From: Eonycteris spelaea
Taxonomy: Eukaryota > Chordata > Mammalia > Chiroptera > Pteropodidae
Length of the DNA stretch: 64,000 nucleotides
Assembly: GCA_003508835.1 (NCBI GenBank)
Contig: PUFA01000182.1
Coordinates: 310,001-374,000 of the forward strand
Reading direction: 5' to 3'
The position numbers and the translations under genes are program-made. Shown piece by piece: positions 1-11,240 of the stretch. Positions within the stretch are counted from its first letter, which is position 1. Every line of letters begins with the position of its first letter. The notes under the pieces were generated by a model, which worked only from the letters and a program-made list of their open reading frames with translations, did not search any database and had not been told where the DNA came from.

Positions 1-119
1 GCGAAGGGTAGCAGGGACTCGATGAAGCCTGTCAGCAACCAAACCTACAGACCTCAATGGCTGCGGTGACCGACTGTCCAGGGCTGAGGTGACCCCCTGG
101 ACATGGAAATTTCAAGGTT
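1..119. other. Intergenic start of the window
   Basis: Unique sequence before an antisense L1 fragment. Nothing recognisable. Confidence 0.5.
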
Positions 120-700
120 TTTTTTAAAAAAAACATTTTAAAATTATTATTCAGACAATTCACATAATATGAACGTCATCGTATTAAAGGGTACGAGTCA
201 ATGGTTTTGGTACATTTAAAGTGCCGTGCAAGCATCCCCACTATTTAATTCCAGAAGGTTTCACTCACCCAGAAGAAATCCGTACCCCTGTACTCATCGA
301 GCACTCCCTCCACGTCCCACCGCAGCCCCCCACAACCCTAACCCGCTTCCCGGCCCCGTGGACACGCCTGTGCTGGACACGTCACATCAGTGGAATCACA
401 CACCATGTGGCCTTTCGTGTCTGGCTTCGCTCCCTGAGTGTCATGTGTTCAAGGTCCATCCAGTCAGCTTCACTCCTTTTCTGGCCGAGTAATACTCCAC
501 TGTTAAATGGACCGCGTTTTATTTCTCTTTTCATCCTTTGACGGACGTCTGAGGCATTTCCACCTTGGGGTTGTTATGAACAACGCCGGTGTGAACCTTC
601 GTGGACAAGTTTTTGCGCGCGCTAATGTCTCCAACTCCTTTGGTGACAAAGCCAGTGGAGCTGCGGGGTCATACGGTAGCTCGGTTTAAGTTTTCCAAGA
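120..700 (-). mobile_element. L1 3' fragment (antisense)
   Basis: The text runs from poly-T-like sequence through the antisense forms of the familiar L1 3' landmarks, including CTGGACACGTCACATCAGTG and the TAATACTCCACTG block (sense: a stretch coding YYSA). It is old and GC-enriched, with no intact frame. Confidence 0.8.
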
Positions 701-1424
701 GCTGGGACTTTCTGTTTTGAAAGTGGGGAAGTCCCAGGGAAACTGGGACGGGTTGGCCACACCCTACAAATGATTCCTCCTGATGTTACTTGCCCTCGTG
801 CCTTAGATAAGAGGACAAAGCAATCAAGGTGTGGCCTCTGTGCACCCCTTCCCTCCACTGCCCAGTTTTTCTGGTTCTGTGGCTTCCTGGGCTGCAGACT
901 CAGATGTGACACTGTCGTTTTCCCTCCAGCCTGTGCCCTCGGACACCACTGTGTGCTTGGAGTGGCTTCTTTGAGCAGGCAAAACTTCCTCTCTGGAAGC
1001 AAAGTCCACGGGGAGGGGTGAGGGGGGGCACCTGCGGTCAGAGCAAAGGTTCATCATCTCTCTCCTCCCGGTCCCCCTGGGTGTTCTGTGTCAGCGGGGA
1101 CCAGGCCCTTCATTGATCTCGGGGGCCAGAATAGAGATGCTGGTGTGCTAAGAGGGACAGAACAGAGGCTAAGCCCTGAGCCAAAATTTCCTGTGGGAAA
1201 TTCATACCTGTTTCCGCCTTGATGCAACATACAACCACCGTTTGAGCGGAAAAGTGTGGACTTGTCATGAAAAGCCGAGGATGTCTCAGGGCAATTACTC
1301 CGCATCTTCCCTGAATTATAATCAGAGGCTTGAAACCTTTCGTGGTGTTTCAAAGTGTGTCTTTGAGGTTTCTGCCCGTTTAGCCTTGAGAGAGCTGGGC
1401 AACAAAGGGAATGAAGGCACAAGT
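701..1424. other. Intergenic unique sequence
   Basis: I see no gene, repeat or regulatory motif I can defend here. Confidence 0.4.
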
Positions 1425-1910
1425 CTTGAAGAGAGATTCGCAGCCCCTGCTCACGGCAACACTATTCGCAGTGGCCAAGAGTTGGAAGCAACCCGCGTGT
1501 TCACTGATTGTCAAATAGATAAAACGTGGTCCACTCATACGAGGAAATATCATTCAGCCTGAAAGAGGAAGGAAATCCTGACACACGCTACAACGAGGAT
1601 GGATTCTGGGGACATTGTGCTCAGTGAAATAGCCAGACACGAAAGGACAAACACTGTGTGATTCCATTCACGTGAGGCCCCTAGGAAAGTCAGATTCACA
1701 GAGACAGGAAGTAGATGGTGGAGCCAGGGGCTGGGAGAGGGGAGGGGAGTGAGCATTTGATGGAGGGACAGAGGGTCAGTTTGAAAAGATGAGAAAGTTC
1801 TGGAGACAGATGGTGGGGACAGAGGCACAGCAATGTGAGCGTGCTTAATGCCGCTGAGCTGTGCAATTACAAATGGTTCAAATGGGAACTTTTATGTTAA
1901 GTTTAAATTT
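1425..1910 (+). mobile_element. L1 3' fragment (sense)
   Basis: The landmarks appear in sense order: the NTIRSGQELEATRVF-like segment, GAGGAAATATCATTCAGCCT, GGATGGATTCTGGGGACATT, and the tail AGATGGTGGAGCCAGGGGCT. It is the end of ORF2 plus 3' UTR, broken by indels. Confidence 0.8.
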
Positions 1911-3534
1911 GTAAAACATTTGAAGGCGGATTCGGGCAGGAAGTGTGCATGTGGAGGCTTGGCGGCCCACCATCCATTCATTCGCCAGTGTTCCAAGCCC
2001 GATCCCAGACCGGGTTTCTCGGCCTCTGGTCTTGACATCGGCTGGACATGTCCTGTGGGGGGGCCGTCCTGAGTACTGTAGGGTGTTGCGTGGTATATTC
2101 CTGTTTTCTACCCACTATATTCAGTAATCTCCCCAATTGTGACGGCTACAGATGTCCTCATCGGACATCACCCAATGTCCCCTGCAGGACAGAAACGCAG
2201 ACGAAATGTTGTGAAACTGAAATTTCAGCCAGGCCACCAAGACCCGAAAGGTCATGGAACTCCCCAGAGACGTGCAGATTTTCGGAGGAAATGGCTGAGA
2301 AACAGTTCCCCAACTGGAAAGCCTGCTCACCTACCATGAGCTTAAGAAAGGGCCAGAGGGGACGCTGAAAGGGAACCCATGAAAGGATGTCTTAGATGTC
2401 TTCCGGGGTGCTGAGGGCTGAGTGTGACGAGGGGTCTGATGGCCCCCCACCCTAATCGTAATGGGGGGCCTCGAAGAGCACACTTCGGCTCAGAGGAGAG
2501 CCTCGAGGGGCAGGGAGTATGCCATGCTGAGACCTCAGGGAGGGAGGTGGCACCGGTGTCTGCTTCCTGCCAGAAACCGTAGGGCGAGCGATGGGCTGCT
2601 CGTCTGTTTCGGCAGCTGAGCGGAGGTGGCTTGCTGCTGGGTCGGATGGGCTTGCAAACGCAGGGTTCGTTGCAGAAGAGGTGTGTGCTTCTCAGGAACG
2701 AGATGGGCTAGTGGGCAAGAGAGAGCTGGTGCAGGGCACCTCAGGTCTTGTCCTTAAGCCTATCCTGGCGTCTGTCCGTGCGACATCAGCAAGACGTGCT
2801 TCCCGCATCCCTAGGGGCCAGAGAAGTGGGGTGGTGGTCAGTACAGAGAGTTTGGCCAGGGAAAAGGAATTGCAGGTGACAGCTCACTGGAGGTGGGGGG
2901 AGGGTGGTGGTGGCGGCTTGTGCCCAGGGCCAGCTTCATCAGGGGCGCTGTGCTTGGTCTGGGGCTCTGCTGTGGCCATCTTAAAATTCTTCATAATTTT
3001 GAAGGAGGAGCCTTCTCCGGCACAGGCTGGCAGGCAGGTGCAGCTTGGAACTCTGTTTGCAAGAACTTTGGTCTGGCCCTCCCCCCCCCCCCCCCGGGGC
3101 AGAGCAAGCAGAGAATCATGCAGGAGCGTTGGACAGCAGTGGAAAGTGGGCACTGGAGGAGGGCAGGGGCTGATGTTACAAGTTGCTGCTAAACTCCTAA
3201 GAAGAGGCCCCTTCAACTTACGGCCAAGAGTGATTTTCAGGTTTTCTCGAAAAGGGATCAGGCAAGGGACCACTTGTCCTGTCTCTCTGTCAAGGACAAC
3301 TGTCACTTGACTGGCCCACACTTATTGCTTACAAACATGGAACTGAAATAATTTGCTATGCGCAGCCAGTTCTGCTATAATGCGAATACATGTTTCTCAA
3401 AATCACTCCGCCCTGGGCACAACGACACAAAAGAATTGGATTAGAGGGACAATCCGTGAGTTGCACAATTAAGAACAAAGAAAAGAAGAAGAACTTAACT
3501 AACACAGTAGCAGAGTTACTGAATAACCACTGTA
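1911..3534. other. Intergenic unique sequence with a C-homopolymer
   Basis: A run of C bases lies at about 3080-3096. A 239-codon open frame (2591-3310) and its antisense partner reflect GC content and resemble no protein I know. Nothing else can be supported. Confidence 0.4.
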
Positions 3535-6500
3535 TTGAGATGTAATTCATATGCCCTGGAATTCATCCTTTTGAAAGTATATAACTTGTGTGTGTTTTAG
3601 GGTGTGCAGAGTTGTGCAACTATCACTGTGGTTGATTTAATACCCTTTTCATCATCCCAGAAATACCCCCCCCCGCACACCGTAGCAGCGGCCGCCATGC
3701 TCCTCCCCCAGCTCCTGAGAACCACTAACCCACTTTCCACTTGACAGGGTCACTTATTCTGGACATGTCGTATAAGTGAAATCACACAATCTGCGGCCTC
3801 TTGTGACTGACATCTTTCACTCGGCATCCTGCTTTGAAGGTCCATCCGCGTTGTCACACGTGTCAGTGCTTTGTTCCTCTAAATGGTTCAATCACAGTCT
3901 ATCGCGCAGATGGCCACATTTTATTCACCCATCCTTCCTCCGAGGGCTGTTTGGATGGTTTGTACTACTGCTACTCCAGAAAATACCACTATGAAAACTT
4001 GTGTACGAGTGTTTGTGTGGCTGTATGCTTTCATTTCTGGTGAGTATATACACTTAGGAGTGAAGTTGCTGGGTCACACAATAATTCTGTTTAACCTTCT
4101 TGGAAACTGCCATACTGTTTTCCAAAGTGGCTGAACCAGTTCACATCCCCACTAGCAGTGCACGAGGTTCTAATTTCTTTACATCCTCTCCAATGCTTAT
4201 TATTGTCTGTCCTTTTATTATAGCCATTCTAATGGATGTGAAGCATCCTCTCGTTGTGATTTTGATTTGTATTTCCCTGATGACCAGTGATTTTGATTAT
4301 CTTTTCATCTGCTTATATCCCATTTGTATATCTTCTTGGAGAAATATTTACCCATACTTCAATTGTGGGTTGTTTTTTTTTTTTTTGTCTTTCTATTGTT
4401 GAGTTGTAAGTGTTCTCTATATAGCCTAGATATGAATCTCTTATCGGAAATGCGATTTGCAAATATTTTCTCCCATATTGTGGGCTTCGTTTCCACTTTC
4501 TTGATGGTGTCCTTTGAGGACAAAAGTTTTAAATTTTGGTAGAGTCCAAGCTATTTCTTTTCTTTTTTCACTTGTGTTTTCGGTATCATATTTAAGAGAC
4601 CGTTGCTGTGAAATTTTTTTCCTATGTTTTCTTACAAGAGTTTTATAGTTTTAGTTCTCACATTTAGGTCTATGATCTATTTTAACTTAGTTTCGTATAT
4701 GTTGTGAGGTAGGGGTCCAGTTTCATCCTTCTGCGTGTGGATAAGTAGTTGTCTCAGCACTATTTGTTGACAAGAAGACTATTATTTCCCCCATTACATG
4801 GTCTTGAAATGGACATTCTTGTCAAAAATCAGTTGACTATAAATGCGCAGGTTTATTTCTGAACTCTCACTGCTGTTTCCTTTATCTATATGTCTAGCTT
4901 CATCTCAATTCCACACTGTAGCTCTGTAGTGAGTTTTAAAGCCTGGAAGTGTGAGTCCTCCCATTTTGTACTTTTTCCAAATTGTTCGGGCTCTTCTAGG
5001 GTCCTTGCATTACTACATGAACTTTAGGATCAGCTTGTCAATTTCTGTAAAATAAACTAAAAAAATAAAATAAAATAAAATAAAATAAAATAAAATAAAA
5101 TAAAATAAAATAAAATAAACCAGCTGGATTTTGGTCGAGATTATGCCAAATCTGTATGTCGGTCAGGGCGTAGAGCCACCTTAATGACATTAAATCATCT
5201 GATCCATGAACATGAGACGTCTTGCAACTTATTTGGGTCTTTAAGTTCTTTCAACGATTATTTTAGTTTTCCTTGTACATACCTTGGCTTTTTTTTTTTT
5301 AAATTCATTCCTAAGTCTTTTATTCTTTTGGGTGCTATTAGAAATGGAATTCCTTTCTAATTTACTTTTCAGATTGTTTATTGCTTGTGTATAAAAAAAA
5401 ACAATTGAGTTTTGTATGTTTACTTGTCCTCCGCAACCTTGCTGAATTACTCTATTAGTTATAATAGCTTTTTAATAGGTTCCTTAGGATTTTCCACATA
5501 CATGATCATGTTGTCTGCAGAGATAGTTTTCCTGCTTCCTTTCCAATCCAGGTGCCTTTTATTTATTTTTCTTTCCTGCTTACCCTGGTACAACATGTAA
5601 TGTTCAATAAAAATGGTGACAGATGCCTTTGTCTTGTTTCTGTCTGGTTTTAGGGGGACGACTTCTAGTCCTTCACCATTAAACATCATTCTCTGTGGCG
5701 TTTTTGTAGATGCCCTTTATCGAATTGAGGAAGTCCTCTATTCCTAGCTTGTTGAGTGTTTTTATCATGAAAGGGTGTTAGATTTTGTCAACTGCTTTTT
5801 CTGCATCCATTGAGGTGATCATATGATTTTTGTCCTCTATTCTACTAAAATGATTATTTTTTTTTTATGTTGAACCAACCAACCTTGCATTCTTGAAATA
5901 CATTCCACGTAGTCATGAGTATATTTCTTTTTATATGTGGCTGGACTTGGTTTGCTAGTATTTTGTTGAAGAATTCTGCATCTATGTTCATAAAGGATAT
6001 TGATCTGTAGATTCCTTGTGATCTCTTTGTCCAGTTTGGTATCAGGATATACTGGCTTCATAGAATGTTAGAATGGCCTCACAGAGGATTCCCCTTCTAT
6101 TTTTAAGCATGGTTTGTGAAAGATAGGTGTTAGTTCTACATTAAACATTTGGCAGAATTCCCCCATTGAAGCCATGTGGTCCTGGGCTTTTACTTGTGGG
6201 AGTTTTTGTTATTAGTAATGTGATTTCTTTAGTTGTTATAGGTTCATTCATATTTTCTGTTTCTTCTTGAGTCAGTTTTGGTAGTTTGTGTCTTTCTAGG
6301 AATTTGCCTATTTCATCTAGGATATCTCATTTGTTGGCATACAATTGTCCACAGTACTGTTTTATCATCTTTTCTATTTCCGTAAGGTTGTTGTGATGTC
6401 CCCTCTTTCATCCGTGATTTTAGTAATTTGAGTTTTCTCTATTTTTATCTTGTTGGCCAGTCTAGTTAAAGATTTGTCAACTTTGTTGGTATTTCAAACT

Positions 6501-6790
6501 AATTCATATTTTGTTAATTCTCGATTGATTCTTCTATTCCCTATTTCATTTATTCCTACCCTAGTCATTATTATTACTTCTGCTAGATTCCAGTTTAGTT
6601 TACGCTTATCTTCCAGTTTCTTAAGTGGAAGGTGAGAGTATTCACTTGGGCTATTTCTTTTCAAAACATAGGTGATTACAGCTATAATTTTCCTCTACTT
6701 AAGCTGAATACGATAAATTTTGGTATGTTGTATTTCATTTTCATTCATCTCAAAGTATTTTTTAATTTCTCTCCTGATTTTTTTCTTTGA
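3535..6790 (-). mobile_element. Long antisense L1 (3' end, ORF2 remnants)
   Basis: About 3.2 kb of continuous L1 in antisense orientation, from the 3' UTR through much of ORF2. Reverse-strand frames show reverse-transcriptase pieces, for example 5459-5689 and 5837-6061. In the former, the catalytic FADD box has decayed to SADN, so it is dead. It is AT-rich and less GC-enriched than the other L1 relics, so it is probably a younger insertion. It contains an internal TAAAA repeat. Confidence 0.88.
5065..5119 (+). repeat. (TAAAA)n microsatellite inside L1
   Basis: About eleven uninterrupted AAAAT/TAAAA units lie within the antisense L1. Being A-rich on the + strand within an antisense L1, it is not the L1's own tail. 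It may mark a tail left by a small later insertion, or simple slippage. Confidence 0.9.
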
Positions 6791-6959
6791 GATAGCAGAG
6801 TCTTACACATGTTTAAATGGTTAAGAAACACTGAAATATTACTGGAAACATAACACCACATGGGGACAAATTCACACTTTCGAAACAAAAGGTATAAAAG
6901 AATTGATTCTACAAGGTGACTACAAGGCACCTCCCATCGCATCCTAAAACTTTATTTCT

Positions 6960-7460
6960 CACTTCCCCACATCCAGTCCATTAGCACGTTCTCCAAAATA
7001 TACCTCCAATCCACCACTCACCTTCATGGCCACTACCAGGTCCCTAATCCAAGCCACCATACTTTTTAGCCCAGGAGAACTGTCACACTCCCAAGTTCTC
7101 TCTTTCTTGTCTCCTAACCATCTGTTTTTCACACACTGAGCTTTTAAAATCACAAATCGCTATTTGGACCCCCCACACTGCTCAAAACCCTCCAGTGGCT
7201 TCCCATCTGATGACCCTTCCTTATCTCATAGGCCCTTCCTCATGCCTATGAGATCTCAAATGGCATGCCCCCTCCCCATCCTCTGACTCACCACCTGCTC
7301 ACACCCCTCATTCCCTCTGCTCCAGCCACACCCAAGGATCTGCTTTCTGTTTCAAAACGAGTTTCCACTCCAGGGATTTGGAAATTCCTGAAATTGTCTT
7401 TCCTTCTTCCTCATTATTCCGACCTCAGCGCGAATGTCCTGCTCATAGTTGAACCTACCA
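6960..7460 (+). mobile_element. L2 fragment
   Basis: The phrases ACATCCAGTCCATTAGCA, TCCAAGCCACCATA and AAAACCCTCCAGTGGCTTCC, then CTGCTCCAGCCACACCC, follow the order of the L2 consensus in sense orientation. No coding frame survives. Confidence 0.7.
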
Positions 7461-7483
7461 TCTGGGGGTGAGAGGAGGGAAAG

Positions 7484-7715
7484 AGGGTTAACAAACATTT
7501 TCTGTGAAGGGCCAGATAGTAAGTACTTTTGGCTCCATTTATACCAGGGTCTTTGTGCAACTACTCAAGCCTTCACTACTCAAGTCTCCCTGTAGTGTGA
7601 AAGCAGCCTTCCACCGACCTTAAAGAAACGAGAGAGGCTGTGTTCCAATAAAACTTTATTTACAACACAGGCAGGCAGAATCTGGCCCACAGGCCACAGT
7701 TTGCTAAGTTTCACG
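7484..7715 (+). mobile_element. hAT-type non-autonomous DNA transposon relic
   Basis: It shows TTTCTGTGAAGGGCCAGATA, AATAAAACTTTATTTACAAC and a closing CAGTTTGCTAA, the known order of a common mammalian hAT-Charlie-type MER family. I leave the exact family name open. It lies just upstream of the RFX2 CpG island. Confidence 0.6.
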
Positions 7716-7802
7716 TTTGTTTGTTTGTTTTTTTCACATACCACAAAATGTTCTTCTTCTGATTTTTTTTTTTTTAACCATTACAACATTTTTTAAATTC
7801 TC

Positions 7803-7868
7803 AGCTTGTGGGCTATAAAAAACAGACAGCAGCCGGATTTGGTTCGCGGATCAAAGTTTGCTGACCAC
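7803..7868 (+). mobile_element. hAT-type relic end at the edge of the CpG island
   Basis: AGCAGCCGGATTTGGTTCGC and AAAGTTTGCTGACCA match the terminal part of the same family as the copy at 7484. The promoter CpG island begins directly after it. Confidence 0.55.
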
Positions 7869-8030
7869 GGACCCAGACTGTGCCTGGCCGTCTCTTCATC
7901 GTCCGTGGAACGAACGAAGGCCCGTGCGCGCCCCATCGCGGGCCGGAACTCCGGGAGCCGCGCCACCAGCCCCCGGCCTCGCGCGCTTCCCGCTCTCCAA
8001 CCCTCCGCGCCGCGCGCGCCCGCCGCCAAG

Positions 8031-8040
8031 CCCCGCCCCC
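8031..8040 (+). promoter_or_regulatory. GC box (Sp1/KLF type) in the RFX2 promoter
   Basis: The run CCCCGCCCCC is a classic Sp1/KLF motif. Related GC-rich motifs recur at about 8109-8122 (G-rich strand) and 8151-8160. All lie upstream of the presumed exon 1, as is normal for CpG-island promoters. Confidence 0.55.
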
Positions 8041-8049
8041 TTCGCGGCG

Positions 8050-8054
8050 ATTGG
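8050..8054 (-). promoter_or_regulatory. Inverted CCAAT box (NF-Y type)
   Basis: ATTGG sits in the context GCGATTGGTCGG, which reads as CCAAT on the minus strand. It is about 20 bp downstream of a GC box and about 80 bp upstream of the X-box. NF-Y and RFX sites often occur together in promoters, so the arrangement is plausible. Function is inferred from the motif only. Confidence 0.5.
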
Positions 8055-8129
8055 TCGGACTTCGCCCTCTTCCGCGCCGGGTTGGAGGCGGGCGTGGGCG
8101 GGCCGTTAGGGGGTGGGGCGTGGAGCCTG

Positions 8130-8147
8130 GTAACCGTTGCCGGTAAC
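8130..8147 (+). promoter_or_regulatory. X-box (RFX binding site) in the RFX2 promoter
   Basis: GTAACC (8130-8135), GTTGCC (8136-8141) and GGTAAC (8142-8147) lie end to end. The last two satisfy the RFX consensus GTNRCC-N(0-3)-RGYAAC with no spacer, and the first is an extra left half-site. The site is inside the CpG island, just upstream of the presumed exon 1. RFX dimers bind such inverted half-sites, so self- or cross-regulation by the RFX family is a reasonable inference. The zero-length spacer is at the short end of the allowed range. Confidence 0.6.
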
Positions 8148-8211
8148 AACGCCCCGCCCCGTCGCGGCAGGCAGGCGGGCGGCGCGAGGCGGGCGGCCGG
8201 AGCGCGAGCAG

Positions 8212-8241
8212 GAGCGGCCGCCGCCGCCACCGCCGCCGCCA
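8212..8241 (+). repeat. Interrupted CCG triplet repeat in exon 1
   Basis: A run of CCG/GCC triplets is broken by one CCA and ends at the ATAG motif. It lies in the presumed 5' untranslated exon, 55 bp before a second, purer triplet run. Confidence 0.7.
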
Positions 8242-8295
8242 TAGAGACTGTAGCCGTGGAGACTGTTACTTACCAACGGGGACCAACACGCAGCT

Positions 8296-8322
8296 GCCGC
8301 CGCCGCCGCCGCCGCCGCCGCC
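8296..8322 (+). repeat. (GCC)9 triplet repeat in exon 1
   Basis: Nine uninterrupted GCC units lie in the presumed 5' untranslated region. Runs of this kind in CpG-island 5' UTRs tend to vary in length and can form stable RNA structure. I see no sign of expansion here. Confidence 0.85.
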
Positions 8323-8529
8323 GCGGGAGCCGCTGCCCGAACTCCCGGCCCGAACTCCAGGTGACCGATGCGACCGCCCGGGGCCCGGCCCGGCCGGGGA
8401 GTGCGGGGGGCGGCGGGGACCCCGGCCGAGGGGTCGGGGCGGGGGGTGAGCAGCGCTGTCCGCGCCGTTCATCCTAAACGTCCGGGACGGCGCGCCTGCG
8501 GGACCTGCCTTGGCACCCCTAGTCCCGCG

Positions 8530-9140
8530 GGCGCGGCTGAGTTCAGGGGCTCCCTGGGACTCCCCTCTCTTTTTAACCAAACTCGGAGAGAGGTGGAGAC
8601 CCGTCGCCTCACTTTTTATAAAACTTCCTCGGTTCGGGGCGCTCGGAGAACCCTCTCACTTTTACCCTCAAAATCCCGGAATTAGAGGCGCCCTGGTAAC
8701 CCCTCTCAAATGACCTTTAAACTCTCTGTGAGAGCGCCAGTGGACCCCTTTTCCCCTTTACTGCTCCCCAAATCTTTGTCATTGGGACTCCCCTGGGACC
8801 CTGCTCTCACTCTTAAACTTCTTTCTAATTGGGAGGGCCTGGAAGACTCTTCTCACGTTTATCCCAAATTCCCGGATTGGGGACCTTCTCGTTTTAACCC
8901 TTCGAACATACTGAATTTGAGGGCACCCCTGGCACCCCTTTCTCTCTCTGTAACCAAAAGTCGGTGCGTTTGTCTTGGGGAGAACCCCTCCCCCCTTCTC
9001 ATTTTTTGCCACAAACTCCCGAGAATCCGGCTTCCGGGGGGGACCCGTTTCTCACCTTTCCCCTCAAATAAGGATTTCCCCTCAAATCCTTTCGTTTGGT
9101 GCTCCTCCGATACTACCCCCTTCCTCTTAACGCCACGTTC
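8530..9140 (+). repeat. Degenerate tandem array, period about 50 bp, start of intron 1
   Basis: A recurring module has the form CCTCTCACTTTTANCC, then AAA or AAC plus C-rich sequence, then a G-rich block, then GGGACCCC. Starts of the pyrimidine-rich core are visible near 8564, 8607, 8651, 8699, 8746, 8801, 8847, 8883, 8934, 8991 and 9045. Spacing therefore varies from about 36 to 57 bp. Copies differ greatly, so this is an old minisatellite-like array and not a recent expansion. I do not recognise it as a named interspersed repeat. It opens frames by chance (for example 8710-9144), but nothing supports coding. Confidence 0.6.
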
Positions 9141-11240
9141 CTGAGTTTGGGGGACCCTGAGCCCGCAGGTCCTTACACGACCCCCAGGAAGCCCCTTCGC
9201 ATCCCGCAGCTCCGCTATTAGGACCGATCGCGAAGCGAGAAAAGTTTTACTAGAAGGGTTTTTTTTTTTTTAATTTATTTATTATTTTATTAAAGAGCTC
9301 AACTGGTAGCCCAAAGTCCTCGGTGGCGTTCTCCTCCTGCGGTTGTGCGAGTGCGTGTGTGTGTTTGTGAATCCAAACCCCACTCTTTAAATGCCACCCC
9401 CCCCCCGCCCCAAAGAAAAAAAAGCTATTTATTCCTTTCGTCTGGCTCTGGAAGAAGCCGCGGCGCTCCCCGGCTCCGTCCCTGTAGGTTTTTCTTGTGC
9501 TGCGCTCGGAAAGTTGGGTTTCCAGATCCTAGTGGCTATTTCAGGGGCTCCAGGCCGAGCTGCCCCTGCCATTCCGGCGGGGGCGGAGTGGGTGGGTCAT
9601 CGTCCTAATTTTAACCTCCTGGTTGCCCGGCAGGAATGAAGGACAAGGGCAGGATACAGCGCAGGAGTCCAGGGCCGCGCGCCCCCACAGACCTTATTCC
9701 TGCTTCTGCGTGTTTTTATTATGCCCGTCTCCAATTATTTCCTTGCTTTGTGCAATAAATAGTCAGTGCAGACTTTCTTGAGTTATTTCCCTCACAATCA
9801 GCTTTATCTCTGCAAATCCAAAATATCAAACCTATACAAGACTGCTTAAACTGATTTCCCCCCCTCCAAAATAATAATAATAACACAAAACATCGACAGA
9901 AACAGTTCTGTTAGGACTGCACATATTGTCAACCTGTTTATATCTTCTTGCTTAATGCTCTGAATATTCTTTGTTTGCTTCTGCAAAGACCCTTACCCTG
10001 TGTGCTGGGAGTAGCGGGGTTGGTCACTCACTCAGGTTTAGAGACTTGAAATGACTCTGAAAAGACCATAGAAAAGGCTACTCACCGGCTCTGACCAGAG
10101 AAATGGGTATGTGGAAGTGCTCCCCAGAAAAGGAATTTACTTTTCTGAATGACCAGTACTCCTCCTCCCACGGGCTTAAAGGGACTCGGTAGTTTTTATT
10201 TAAAAGACTCCTCATAGTATATGACGGGAATGCTAACTGCCTCTGTGCTCCAACTGGTTTGGGTCCAGAATGAGTTCAGGAACGCTCTGCCCCTGCGGTC
10301 AGAGCAACACTGAATTATTTAGCCGTTTACGTGCATTCATCTCTGTCCCAGATAAAGTGCCAAGACGCTCAAAGGGGAAGCAGGAGGACAGGGACAGACT
10401 TATTAATTACCCCCAAGTAACAGAACAAGTCCTTTGAAATTCAGTTGATATTCGCTTTCTGAGTGAAGGGCACGTATGACCTTAATATTCATCTGATAAC
10501 CACATGTATCATGGCAGTGGCCCTGGCATGGAGCCATTCACCAGCAATGGCGATGCTGGGAAATTACCTGGCTCCTATTCCTTAGATATAATTTGTAGTT
10601 TTGGATTCGAGTTATAATTAATATTAATCAATATTTAATTAATTCAACTTTAATAGTATAATTGAGTCAAAGTGTTGGATGTTCTTGTGGGATTTTTATA
10701 GTCACATGTGGTTGTTTTGCACATAGAATCCCAGGGCCTGAAGGAGACATATTTTGTAATGTGTTTGGTTCTCTTTAAGCAGCTGCAGGTTGACCACTTA
10801 TTTAAATAAAACGCTTCCTCCCCCGTGCCCCCCCCCGACATACCTAGTTATCTGTAAAATGTGAAATTATTTAAAGCACAAGGGAAGTTCTCAAAGAAGC
10901 TATCTCACTTGTGGGGACTCTCATGGACCAGGGACAGGGAAGTACAAGTTCTGACCCAGTGTCTGAAAGGCCCAGGCACACCCAGCGCACACAGCCATAT
11001 TTCTGCACCAAACTGTATGCGTCGATGAGGACCATCAACAATCTTGTGCCAGTTCAGGGCAGATTTTGTTGTTAAGTGAGTCGATGCCAAATTTCCCCAA
11101 AACTTCTAGTTCTCAGGGCTTTAGGGATTTTGGCAATATAATAAGGGATTGTGGACTCAGGTTATGAAAAAGGGCCTTTTGACCCCCCTTTCTAGAATGT
11201 AAAGGGCTATCGGCTCCACCACAGGCCACGTTCCCTTAGA
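9141..11240. other. Intron 1, unassigned stretch
   Basis: AT-richer sequence with a T-run near 9260 and a C-run near 9393. No exon, repeat family or motif I can defend. Confidence 0.4.

Larger units (their letters stand above)
8165..8360 (+). other. RFX2: RFX2 exon 1, 5' untranslated (approximate)
   Basis: The end is placed at CAG|GTGACC (8360/8361), and joining here contributes no ATG upstream of the exon 2 start codon. The beginning is a guess, set just after the last GC box. A second, better-scoring donor GTGAGC starts at 8446. Using it would extend the exon and add an upstream ATG at 8368. The exon is built largely of GCC triplets and GC-rich sequence. Confidence 0.5.
7880..8480 (+). promoter_or_regulatory. 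RFX2: CpG-island promoter of RFX2
   Basis: GC content and CpG density rise sharply at about 7.88 kb and fall again near 8.5 kb, between an hAT relic and an AT-richer intron. The block contains GC boxes, an inverted CCAAT box, an X-box and GCC triplet runs, and I see no TATA box. This is the usual layout of a TATA-less vertebrate CpG-island promoter. Its place at the 5' end of the RFX2 exons, on the same strand, makes it the gene's likely main promoter. The start site cannot be fixed from sequence alone. The region also opens several long reading frames by base composition, and I do not regard those as genes. Confidence 0.8.

Noticed and set aside
2591..3310. 239-codon intergenic frame
   Set aside because: No recognisable domain, runs through a C-homopolymer, and has an equally open antisense frame.
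8361..8445. Extended exon 1 to the donor at 8446
   Set aside because: The donor is stronger, but it would add an upstream ATG. I kept the 8360 boundary as default, and only 5' RACE can decide.
7806..8477. 223-codon frame through the CpG island (and its antisense partner)
   Set aside because: Low-complexity Arg/Ala/Gly/Pro translation of GC-rich promoter and triplet repeats. It crosses promoter motifs and both candidate donors.
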